A DNA stretch of 14,146 nucleotides, from the NCBI GenBank assembly GCA_020426425.1, contig JAGQQB010000041.1, positions 1-14,146 on the forward strand, in the 5' to 3' direction. Within the stretch, counting starts at the first letter, position 1. Every line of letters begins with the position of its first letter. The notes beneath the pieces are model-generated. The model searched no databases. It was not told the DNA's origin and worked only from the letters and a program-made list of their open reading frames with translations. Origin of the DNA: Planctomycetaceae bacterium. Its GTDB lineage: Bacteria > Planctomycetota > Planctomycetia > Planctomycetales > Planctomycetaceae. The translations under genes were made by a program, and so were the position numbers. Of this stretch, positions 6,969 to 14,003 are shown piece by piece.

Positions 6969-9440
6969 CTACGGGCTCGCTTGGAGTTCGACGACAATTT
7001 CGTCTGCAGCGATTTCTGACGTCTGGTCATCGCCGAGTTGGTCAACCAGGTACGATGCTTGAGTCGCACGACAGAAATTGAGCAGTTCGTTGGCACTTCG
7101 GAGAATTGAAAGCAGGTCTTCGCCCTGTTCCACTTGTTGTTCAAGTTCGAGGGCCTTGCCTGAGAGTTCAGGAGCACCGGCTTTCGCGGCAGTGGCGGCC
7201 AGTCGACCAGCCATCACCTTCAGGCTCGCAAGATCCTGCTGGTCCACCGCCATGGCCAGACGTTCGAGTTCGAGTCCAATACCCAGGGCCGACTCCTTCG
7301 ACAACTGCGGTTGGACCCGCTTCTGCCGCGACTGAATCGCGACTGCGGCAATAAAGCGTTCGACCAATTCGGAATCGAACTGTGTGCCGCCGCAACGGCG
7401 GAGTTCTTCGAATGCCTGATTGAACGTCCGAGCTTCGCGATAGGATCGTTCTGTCACCATGGAATCGAACGCATCGGCGATTGCCAGAATTCTCGCCCCC
7501 AGTGGCAGGACAAAATTCTTCCGCTCAGCTTCTTGCTGATGGCAGCGGTAGTTTTCGACGATCTCCGACAGATCCTGCGATCCGAACGACGCCCGGAGGA
7601 TCTCCAGGCCAATTCGATCGTGCCTGCGCATGACTTCCCATTCCGCTGGCGTCAGCGCGTCCGGTTTGAGGAGAATCGAGTCGGGAACGCCGATCTTGCC
7701 GATGTCATGCAACAAGGCAGCGGTTTCGAGCACATAGCAACTCCCCATCGACATCAGTCCCTGCCCCACCGCCACACACAAATCGGCGACACGACGACTG
7801 TGCGCCGCCGTCTCCGGATCGCGATAGGCGAGCGCAGAGATCAAGGCGGTCACTGCAGGGAACGGAATCTGAGAGGTCTGTGACTCGCTGGAGCGTTTCA
7901 GTTTCGACTCGTCGATCTCCAGATCTTCTGGAACCTCATCGAATCGTACAACTTGATTGCGACCATTCCGCTTAGCGACGTACAAACACTTGTCGGCCTG
8001 TTCAATCAGTTCCTGGGGGCTCCGCGCGTGAAGATTCGCGCCGGAAACACCAACACTGGCGGTAATCGACAGCCCCTGCTCGAAGCGAATCTCCTGCAGT
8101 GCGCGTCGCATTCTCTCTGCTGTTTGGTTCGCCTGTTCAATGGTCGCATGCGGCATGACAATGGCGAACTCTTCCCCACCATAACGCCCAACGATGTCAT
8201 CATCCCGCACGTTGTTCTGAAGACACTCGCCAACCTGTTGCAGCACCATGTCCCCAACACCGTGACCATATTTGTCATTAATGGCTTTGAAGTGGTCGAC
8301 GTCGACCATTGCCACGGCGACGTTGAGGCGTCCACGCGACACGTCGGACCAGATGCCGTCAAACCGCTCGAACAGGAAGCGGCGGTTGTAGCAACCGGTG
8401 AGCGGGTCCAATGTCGCCAGTCGTTCCAGTTCCTGGTTCTGCTGACGAATCTTGTCCGATGACTGCCGCAGCGACGCCAGCATTTCGGACAGTTCGACTT
8501 TCTTCTGTTGTAGCTTCGTGACATCTTCGAAGCTGGTAATCACCCCACGTCGTCCCCCTTTGTCGTCGCAGATGGGGGTCGCGTTCACGACAAATGTGCG
8601 TTCCCGCGAGTGGATGTCGTCCAGCCCCATCAGACGCCCGCGTCGAGGTTGACCATCGAGCAAGACCTGCGCCCAGGGAACACCTCGGTCGACGCCGCTG
8701 GAAGAACCTGGCAGATCTTCAACATCCTCGTGACAGTCGCGCCAGGGGAGATCTTCCGCCTGACGTCCGAGCAATTCCTCGAAGGACTTGCCGGTCGTCG
8801 TCGCGAACGACTCATTGGCCAGCACGATCCGACCGGACTTGTCCGTGATCAGCAAACCTTCTGCAAGTGTATCCAACGCGTTTTTCACACGTGGTGGAAC
8901 GACCTTTTTGGGATTGAGTTGCTGCAGCACCCGACCGAGGTACAGATAAAATGAAACCGCGCTGGCGATCGTCATGAAGCCGCACAGAATTACGAACGGA
9001 TGGGTCAACCAGCCCATGACGCCTGGAGTAGAGATTGGCTGGAAGACCACTTCCACCGTCCCCCAGCGCTTCGCTCCATCGGCAATGGGGACATACATCT
9101 GTTCTTCGTTGGAAATTTGGTCGCCAACGAGCGACCAGTGGTTGGCGTGATCCCCGACCTGCAGCAGGATTTCCCCCGTCACTCGACGTACACCAATTGA
9201 CACGATTTCCTTGTTGCGTGCCCGGATGGCATGCAATGAAGCATTCATCGCCGGGACATTCCCCTCTTGCGCCAGCAGCGAAAAGTGAATCGCGATCGAT
9301 TCACACAGTCGGCTGCGTCCGATCATCACCGGATCACGTTCGTTGGGGACGAGGCCAAGCAGGTGGGCGGTGAGCAGAATCGTCACGCACAGAGCACTCA
9401 TGCTCAGCACGATTCGAGAAGTCGCGGAAAAGAGTTTCAT
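6969..9440 (-). CDS. membrane-bound PAS-GGDEF-HD signalling protein with HPt-like C-terminus
   Basis: This 823-residue inner-membrane protein has a first membrane segment at about 8-30, a periplasmic sensor region (31-145), a second segment (146-168), a PAS domain (about 184-308), a coiled coil (311-342) and a GGDEF domain (343-500). Next come an HD domain (525-705) and a helical C-terminal domain (716-797). The GGDEF part looks active: DVDHFK metal site (Asp380), GGEEF at 421-425, and an RxxD inhibitory site (Arg412, Asp415) five residues ahead of it, so it should make c-di-GMP under product control. The HD part keeps His547, HD578-579, His607, His634 and Asp656, but the HHExxDGxGYP segment is replaced by CHQQEAERKNFVLPLG (633-648). 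The last domain resembles an HPt bundle with Gly745 where the phospho-histidine belongs. The start at 9440 is chosen because the membrane segment follows directly and AGG lies 8 nt upstream. The frame stays open to 9605, but that part is leader RNA. Confidence 0.93.
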   Translation of the reverse strand: MKLFSATSRIVLSMSALCVTILLTAHLLGLVPNERDPVMIGRSRLCESIAIHFSLLAQEGNVPAMNASLHAIRARNKEIVSIGVRRVTGEILLQVGDHANHWSLVGDQISNEEQMYVPIADGAKRWGTVEVVFQPISTPGVMGWLTHPFVILCGFMTIASAVSFYLYLGRVLQQLNPKKVVPPRVKNALDTLAEGLLITDKSGRIVLANESFATTTGKSFEELLGRQAEDLPWRDCHEDVEDLPGSSSGVDRGVPWAQVLLDGQPRRGRLMGLDDIHSRERTFVVNATPICDDKGGRRGVITSFEDVTKLQQKKVELSEMLASLRQSSDKIRQQNQELERLATLDPLTGCYNRRFLFERFDGIWSDVSRGRLNVAVAMVDVDHFKAINDKYGHGVGDMVLQQVGECLQNNVRDDDIVGRYGGEEFAIVMPHATIEQANQTAERMRRALQEIRFEQGLSITASVGVSGANLHARSPQELIEQADKCLYVAKRNGRNQVVRFDEVPEDLEIDESKLKRSSESQTSQIPFPAVTALISALAYRDPETAAHSRRVADLCVAVGQGLMSMGSCYVLETAALLHDIGKIGVPDSILLKPDALTPAEWEVMRRHDRIGLEILRASFGSQDLSEIVENYRCHQQEAERKNFVLPLGARILAIADAFDSMVTERSYREARTFNQAFEELRRCGGTQFDSELVERFIAAVAIQSRQKRVQPQLSKESALGIGLELERLAMAVDQQDLASLKVMAGRLAATAAKAGAPELSGKALELEQQVEQGEDLLSILRSANELLNFCRATQASYLVDQLGDDQTSEIAADEIVVELQASP

Positions 9441-9522
9441 CACTGAGACCTGGCTGCACAGTTTCGGAGTCGGCCCGGGGGCGCCGAAACAGGATCCCCC
9501 ATACAGGTTCCGTAGGTCAGCG
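9441..9522 (-). promoter_or_regulatory. structured leader RNA with SD-sequestering stem and pseudoknot (candidate riboswitch)
   Basis: Read on the minus strand, CGCUGACCU (9522-9514) pairs with AGGU-CU-CAGUG (9451-9441), giving nine pairs with a 2-nt bulge and one G-U. The 3' arm contains the AGG Shine-Dalgarno and ends directly at the ATG of the c-di-GMP gene. Inside this stem, GGGGG (9500-9496) pairs with CCCCC (9481-9477). The loop of that hairpin carries GTTTCGG (9490-9484), which is complementary over 7 bases to CCGAAAC (9467-9461) downstream, making an H-type pseudoknot. The near-repeat GGAACCTGT / GGATCCTGT also occurs (9511-9503 and 9497-9489). An upstream AGACC (9531-9527) could compete for the GGUCU of the ribosome site. 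I do not recognise a known riboswitch class; the GEMM c-di-GMP-I core motifs are not seen. Function and ligand are inference. Confidence 0.5.
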
Positions 9523-9540
9523 ATGCGGTCTGCGCTAGTT

Positions 9541-9570
9541 GTTTCCTTTTCGAAACATCCCCTTTTCGAC
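9541..9570. repeat. short inverted and direct repeats upstream of the c-di-GMP gene leader
   Basis: On the plus strand, GTTTC (9541-9545) and GAAAC (9552-9556) form an inverted pair around a 6-nt loop. CCTTTTCGA occurs twice (9545-9553 and 9561-9569), 16 bp apart. This lies where the promoter of the c-di-GMP gene would be expected, so it may be a binding site, but no promoter could be confirmed. Confidence 0.35.
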
Positions 9571-9605
9571 GGAAGAAGGCAGAACAATCGGTGCGAGCGT
9601 AACAA

Positions 9606-10817
9606 TCAGGCCACGCGTCGACGGCGACAGTTGGCGATCGCCTGCCGCAAGGTCCAGCATCTCTTCCGGGTTTCGGGGTATTTGCGGAACCACCGATATA
9701 CCACTCGGGCGACCTGAAAGTGATTCGTTGTCAGCCGCAGGGCGGTTCCTTCCGCATCGGGATTCTGCGCGAAGCTCGTCAACTGGGAGAGAACGTGCTG
9801 CTGCTGTTCCGCCGAACTGGGGGCCTTGAAAACCTCCCGCACCGCCCCACGGACCACCACCAGCCAGTGTTCATCGAAGCCCGACACTCCTTTGACCGGA
9901 TAGACAAACGTTGACTGCGCCATCCAGTCGTGAAATCGACGGAGATGTTGGTCGAGTCGTTCGAGTGAGGTACGCATGTCGCGCAGCCGACCCGCCCGTT
10001 CGAACTTCTGGTCGAGACTCGCTGCACGCATTTGTTCGGTCAACAACTCCAGGACCACCGATGGCTCCCCACTCAAGAATTGACTCGCCGCACGGATCGC
10101 CGCCGCGTATTCTCGCTGCGAACACTGACCGATGCAGGGCGCCAGGCACGTTTGCGTATCGGCCCGCAGGCAGCTTGTGGACAGGTCATCGGGAAACAGC
10201 GGTCCCTGATTGGCGAAATGCATCTTCGTCCCCAGCGGACAATCGCGGAGTCGGAAGTACATGTTGAGATCGTTGACGGCGGCACGTGTCCGGCGATTCA
10301 ATGGGATTGGCCCCCACATGCCCAGTGAATGCTTGGGAGGTTGCTTCTGCAATCGAAACCACGGAGCGTCGTTGTCGACCAGTACGACAAACGCCTCTTG
10401 CATCCTCCAGGGGTGTCCCTCGACGTTGTACGCCGGGCGGAACCGGCGGATGAGTTCCAGTTCCCGCAGTCGCGCCAGCAAAGGATGCACTGCGGTTTGC
10501 CACAGCAGTTGCCGACTCCGCCCCGCGATCCGAGCCTCCTTACTGCGTCGTTGAGCCGAGGAAAAGTAGGTCAGCAACCGCTTTCGCAGGTTCGTCGACA
10601 TGCCGACGTAAATGAGTTCGTGCGCCTCATTTACGAAGCCATACACTCCGGCGTTCTCGTCGCATCGCCCGCGTACACGAACACGACGTTCACGCCGCGT
10701 GCCGACGATCGACATGCTCCGGACGTCAGCACACCCCCGAGCGTACGGCGACAGACCAAACGGCTCTCGCAATGGAGCCTGATCGTCAGCAAACAGCTGC
10801 GGCTTCTTACGCGGCAT
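9606..10817 (-). CDS. short UvrC-like GIY-YIG nuclease with cysteine cluster and UVR motif
   Basis: This 403-residue protein starts with a GIY-YIG nuclease domain: GVYGF (57-61), IYVGMSTNLRKR (69-80, with Tyr70 and Arg80 at the catalytic positions), and RELELIRRFRPAYN (118-131) with the metal-binding Glu near 119. A UvrC-type cysteine region follows, Cys193, Cys216, Cys224 and Cys228. The last three show the C-x7-C-x3-C spacing of the E. coli UvrC cluster reported to hold iron-sulfur. Next comes a UVR-type helix (about 257-292, FERAGRLRDM) that binds UvrB in true UvrC. The RNase H-like 5' incision domain and the helix-hairpin-helix repeats are absent; canonical UvrC is about 600 residues. It may act like Cho, making a 3' incision, or be a distinct repair factor. 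The ATG at 10817 has a GGATGGA region just upstream. It lies between thiG and the c-di-GMP gene, 122 and 165 bp apart. Confidence 0.88.
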   Translation of the reverse strand: MPRKKPQLFADDQAPLREPFGLSPYARGCADVRSMSIVGTRRERRVRVRGRCDENAGVYGFVNEAHELIYVGMSTNLRKRLLTYFSSAQRRSKEARIAGRSRQLLWQTAVHPLLARLRELELIRRFRPAYNVEGHPWRMQEAFVVLVDNDAPWFRLQKQPPKHSLGMWGPIPLNRRTRAAVNDLNMYFRLRDCPLGTKMHFANQGPLFPDDLSTSCLRADTQTCLAPCIGQCSQREYAAAIRAASQFLSGEPSVVLELLTEQMRAASLDQKFERAGRLRDMRTSLERLDQHLRRFHDWMAQSTFVYPVKGVSGFDEHWLVVVRGAVREVFKAPSSAEQQQHVLSQLTSFAQNPDAEGTALRLTTNHFQVARVVYRWFRKYPETRKRCWTLRQAIANCRRRRVA

Positions 10818-10939
10818 ATTCCATCCATGAACAGGGGGCGGGGATCAAGGGGCAGGGAAGGATCCCGGAGCCTGGATTCAGGAACGCGATGTTCCACGTG
10901 GCAATTTCCCACCTCGCTCAACTCTCCACCCTCAACTTC

Positions 10940-11758
10940 CTACCGACCAATCACTCCCGTCTCCGGGCTTGAGGCGGTTGCATACAGTTTCTTCGGAATC
11001 CGTCCCGCCAGCCAGGCCAATCGGCCGGCGCGACAAGCCATGTTCATTGCATGCGCCATCCGCAAGGGATCACGGGCCGAGGCGATCCCGGTGTTCAGCA
11101 GGACGCCGTCACAGCCCAGTTCCATCGCAATCGCGACGTCACTGGCGGTGCCAACCCCTGCATCGACAATCACCGGGTACTCAGGATCCCCATCCTTGAG
11201 GTACTCCAGGCAGATGCGAATGTTGTTCGGATTGAGGATTCCCTGCCCGCTGCCAATTGGACTGCCGGCTGGCATCACGGAAGTCGCGCCAGCCTCCTTC
11301 AAACGCCGAGCGGTGATGGGATCATCTGTCGTGTAGCACAGCACCTGGAACCCATCACGGACGAGTTGTTCGGTCGCGTGGAGCGTCGCGACAGGATCCG
11401 GCAGTAGCGTCTTGGTATCACCAAGCACTTCCAGTTTGACCCAGTCCGCCCCAGGGTTCTCAAGTCCCTGCAGTATCTCTCGCCCCAGGCGAGCCACCCG
11501 AACTGCGTCCTCGGCAGTGAAGCACCCTGCGGTGTTCGGCAGAATGGTGTACTTGTCCAGGTCAATGTAGTCGAGAATGTTGCGGCCTTCTGCATCAATC
11601 AGACGCTCCCGCCGGACCGCGACGGTAATGACTTCCGCCTCGCTTGCGATAAGGCAGTCCCGCATCATGTCGAACGTGCTGTACTTGCCTGTCCCAACGA
11701 TGAGCCGGGAGGCAAATGTGTGGGAACCGAGAGAGAGCTTGGTATCGAGTGCGGACAT
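10940..11758 (-). CDS. thiG: thiazole synthase ThiG
   Basis: This 272-residue TIM-barrel enzyme forms the thiazole phosphate of thiamine from deoxyxylulose-5-phosphate, dehydroglycine and the ThiS thiocarboxylate. Visible marks are RLIVGTGKY (18-26), the Schiff-base lysine in VKLEVLGD (Lys108), MPAGSPIGSGQGI, the phosphate-binding VDAGVGTASDVA, and LLNTGIASARDP. The C-terminal PKKLYA segment is also usual. The start MSALDTKL at 11758 matches where other ThiG proteins begin. ATG at 11779 (MDSRFTD) is possible, and the longest frame begins with TTG at 11791. None has a strong Shine-Dalgarno. ThiS, ThiF, ThiO/H and other thi genes are not in the window, so the gene is isolated here. I looked for a TPP riboswitch upstream and did not find one. 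Confidence 0.95.
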   Translation of the reverse strand: MSALDTKLSLGSHTFASRLIVGTGKYSTFDMMRDCLIASEAEVITVAVRRERLIDAEGRNILDYIDLDKYTILPNTAGCFTAEDAVRVARLGREILQGLENPGADWVKLEVLGDTKTLLPDPVATLHATEQLVRDGFQVLCYTTDDPITARRLKEAGATSVMPAGSPIGSGQGILNPNNIRICLEYLKDGDPEYPVIVDAGVGTASDVAIAMELGCDGVLLNTGIASARDPLRMAHAMNMACRAGRLAWLAGRIPKKLYATASSPETGVIGR

Positions 11759-12059
11759 GTCAGTGAAGCGGGAATCCATGGCTGGTGTCAATCACGCCGA
11801 CCAAACGCCTGCGTCCCCGTACTGTAGGGCGCGACCGACCGATCGGAAACTGTGATCACTGTTTCGCTCTCCCATCAAATCCTCGTTACTCTTGCGTCCA
11901 GTGGCGCCGACAGGTTCTCATCTGAAAAAGACCATGCACGAACACAGGCGAGCAAGGACGATTTACCAAGGTCTGAGTCCCTGAACTTCCCGCCTCTGGC
12001 GGCACCCCATCGACACGCGATTAGGTCACCTCCCCCCTGATACCGAACCCCTTCCCGGC
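11759..12059. other. 301-bp divergent intergenic region (thiG / ubiB-like)
   Basis: It must hold the promoters of thiG (minus) and the UbiB-like kinase (plus). It contains a near-perfect 20-bp palindrome (11846-11865), an adjacent CCGATCGG palindrome (11839-11846) and a small CCGCC-TCT-GGCGG hairpin (11990-12002). No coding frame looks genuine and no known RNA element was recognised. Confidence 0.6.
11846..11865. promoter_or_regulatory. 20-bp palindrome, candidate operator
   Basis: GAAAC-T-GTGATCAC-T-GTTTC pairs at 9 of 10 positions about its centre, with a perfect 8-bp GTGATCAC core. It lies about 90 bp upstream of thiG and about 195 bp upstream of the kinase. The symmetry suggests a dimeric repressor or activator site; no regulator can be named. 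Confidence 0.5.
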
Positions 12060-13739
12060 ATGGCGGAAAAAACACTCAACCCGATTCGTCTGCTCAAGAA
12101 CCTCAACCGAGGACGCGAGATCATCACGGTCCTGCTGGTATACGGGTTTGGTGACTTGCTCGACCGGATGGGGATCCTGTCGTATTTGAACTGGGGACGG
12201 CGTATCGTCAGTTTTCGGAAGTACGAAGCGGCGCAGAACTTCACCTCGGCCCAACGCATTCGACTCGCGCTCGAAGAACTCGGACCGACGTTCATCAAGT
12301 TCGGTCAGGTGCTCAGCACCCGACCGGACCTGCTGCCCAGCGATCTGATCGAGGAACTCGCCCAACTGCAGGATCAGGTCCCCGCATTCGACTCGGAACT
12401 CGCGATCAGATTGATTGAAGCAGAACTGGGACGCCCTGTGGAACAGGCGTTTGCCCGGTTTGATCGGGCACCCCTGGCGGCAGGTTCACTGGGGCAGGTG
12501 CATCGCGCCCAGCATTTTGACGGCACCGAACTTGCCATCAAGGTGCGGCGTCCCAAGATCGTTGTTGAGATAGAGCGGGATCTCAGCGTGTTGTTGGAAC
12601 TGGCTCAACTCCTTGAGCGGCAGATTCCCGAAGCTCGCGTGTTCGATCCGGTCGGCCTGGTGAAGCACTTCTCGCGCACCATCCGTCGCGAAGTGAATTT
12701 CCGTCGCGAAGCGCGTACCACCGACGAGTTCTCCCGCAAATTCGCTGACGACCCACGCGTCCATGTCCCGCGTGTCTACGAGGAACTCTCGACCGATGCC
12801 CTCCTGACGATGGAGTTCATCAACGGCTTCAAAGGGAACGATCGTGAGGGCATGGTTGAGGCGGGGCTCAACACCGCCGACATTGCACGGCACGGGGCCA
12901 AACTGTTCATGCGGCAGGCATTCGAACTCGGCATCTTTCATGGCGATCCGCATCCGGGCAACCTGAGGGTGACTCCCGAGGGGACCATCGTGATGCTCGA
13001 TTACGGCATGATCGGCTACCTCGATCAGGAGAAGCGGGATCAATTGGTCGATGTTCTACTCGCCATCGCCAAGCACGATGTTGACCGAGCCGTCGCCCTG
13101 GTGTTGGAAGTCGGCAAGCCATCGCAAAAGATTGACCATTCTTTGCTGCGGGCCGATGTTCAAGACTTCATCGAAACCTACTACGGCTTGCCCCTGGAGC
13201 AACTGCGGGTCGACCGCATGCTCAACGACTTCGTGGCCATCTTGGGGAACTACGGATTGCGGTGTCCCGCTGACCTGATGCTGCTCATTCGCGCCATCGT
13301 GACGTTGGAAGGTGTCGGGCGGACACTCGACCCGCACTTCAACCTTGCGGGCGAACTCGCTCCGTTTGTCGAACAGATGATTCGCAAACGATACGAACCC
13401 AAGCGGATGGCTCAGCGGACTCTGGACGACCTGCGCGTATTGCTCGGCGCCGCCCACGACCTGCCGCTGTACCTCGGGGCGACGCTCAAGAAGGTCTCCC
13501 AGGACGACTTGAACGTGCAGCTGGAACACCGCGGTCTGGATCGCCTGATCACTGAATTTGACCGTTCCAGCAACAGAGTGGTCGTTGGCCTGGTCACCTC
13601 TGCGCTGGTCGTCTCTGCCGCCCTCGTCCTCCGTACCGACGCCACCGGCTCCATCTGGTTCGGCCTGCCCTTGTTCCTGCTCTCCGGCTTCCTGGGCCTG
13701 TGGCTGGTGTGGGGGGTGCTCAGAAGTGGGAGGCTGTGA
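12060..13739 (+). CDS. UbiB/ABC1 (AarF) family atypical kinase
   Basis: This 559-residue protein belongs to the UbiB/COQ8 group of protein-kinase-like ATPases that support isoprenoid quinone synthesis, here presumably menaquinone. The family KxGQ motif is at FIKFGQVLSTRPDLLP (Lys80, Gln83). The Ala-rich nucleotide loop is AAGSLGQVHRA (140-150), the ATP lysine is in LAIKV (Lys161), the catalytic loop is HGDPHPGN (294-301, Asp296), and the metal motif LDYG (Asp314) takes the place of DFG. Two hydrophobic segments at the C-terminus (about 503-522 and 529-552) should anchor it in the membrane, as in bacterial UbiB. The ATG at 12060 agrees with the usual N-terminus (NPIRLLKNLNRGRE), but no Shine-Dalgarno precedes it; the message may be leaderless or weakly initiated. 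The length is normal and all key residues are present. Its direct substrate is not known for the family. Confidence 0.94.
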   Translation: MAEKTLNPIRLLKNLNRGREIITVLLVYGFGDLLDRMGILSYLNWGRRIVSFRKYEAAQNFTSAQRIRLALEELGPTFIKFGQVLSTRPDLLPSDLIEELAQLQDQVPAFDSELAIRLIEAELGRPVEQAFARFDRAPLAAGSLGQVHRAQHFDGTELAIKVRRPKIVVEIERDLSVLLELAQLLERQIPEARVFDPVGLVKHFSRTIRREVNFRREARTTDEFSRKFADDPRVHVPRVYEELSTDALLTMEFINGFKGNDREGMVEAGLNTADIARHGAKLFMRQAFELGIFHGDPHPGNLRVTPEGTIVMLDYGMIGYLDQEKRDQLVDVLLAIAKHDVDRAVALVLEVGKPSQKIDHSLLRADVQDFIETYYGLPLEQLRVDRMLNDFVAILGNYGLRCPADLMLLIRAIVTLEGVGRTLDPHFNLAGELAPFVEQMIRKRYEPKRMAQRTLDDLRVLLGAAHDLPLYLGATLKKVSQDDLNVQLEHRGLDRLITEFDRSSNRVVVGLVTSALVVSAALVLRTDATGSIWFGLPLFLLSGFLGLWLVWGVLRSGRL

Positions 13740-13877
13740 ACCGATGACGGCACCACGCCAATGGAAATCGGAATTCAAAAGAACAACGAGCATCGCGTCG
13801 GGTTTGCGGCCCCTGTCGTGGACACAGCCTCAACAGGCATGCGAGGCGCGAACATCAGACTGGTCATATCGGCGACG

Positions 13878-13898
13878 TTTGATCGCCGAGCGATCAAA
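13878..13898. repeat. perfect inverted repeat, 8-bp stem, 5-nt loop
   Basis: TTTGATCG (13878-13885) and CGATCAAA (13891-13898) are perfectly complementary around CCGAG. It lies 139 bp after the kinase stop and could be a terminator-like or operator element. No T-run follows. Confidence 0.5.
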
Positions 13899-13951
13899 GA
13901 CTATACCGAAGCTATCAACGCTCACCAGCGGAATTGCCTGACTGCTAAGCT

Positions 13952-13968
13952 TGGCAGCCACGCTGCCA
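13952..13968 (+). terminator. hairpin, 7-bp GC-rich stem with 3-nt loop
   Basis: TGGCAGC (13952-13958) pairs perfectly with GCTGCCA (13962-13968) around CAC. It lies 35 bp before the Tat-protein start. The stem is stable but lacks a U-tract, so it may be a factor-dependent terminator of the kinase transcript or a leader hairpin of the next gene. Confidence 0.4.
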
Positions 13969-14003
13969 TCGACAATTGATCTATCCCCGAGAAAGGTACT
14001 GCC

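Noticed and set aside
10329..11336. 335-residue plus-strand ORF
   Set aside because: It is antisense to the UvrC-like gene and thiG, both of which show clear family motifs on the minus strand.
11792..12059. TPP riboswitch upstream of thiG
   Set aside because: The minus strand has a GATGAGAACCTG stretch that superficially recalls TPP elements, but the conserved CUGAGA and ACCUGAUCUGG cores in correct order are not present.
13056..13793. 245-residue minus-strand ORF
   Set aside because: It is antisense to the UbiB-like kinase, with a Gln/Val-rich composition typical of shadow frames.
13761..13979. 72-residue plus-strand ORF between the kinase and the Tat protein
   Set aside because: There is no Shine-Dalgarno or recognisable domain, and two strong hairpins lie within it. 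It looks like non-coding spacer.
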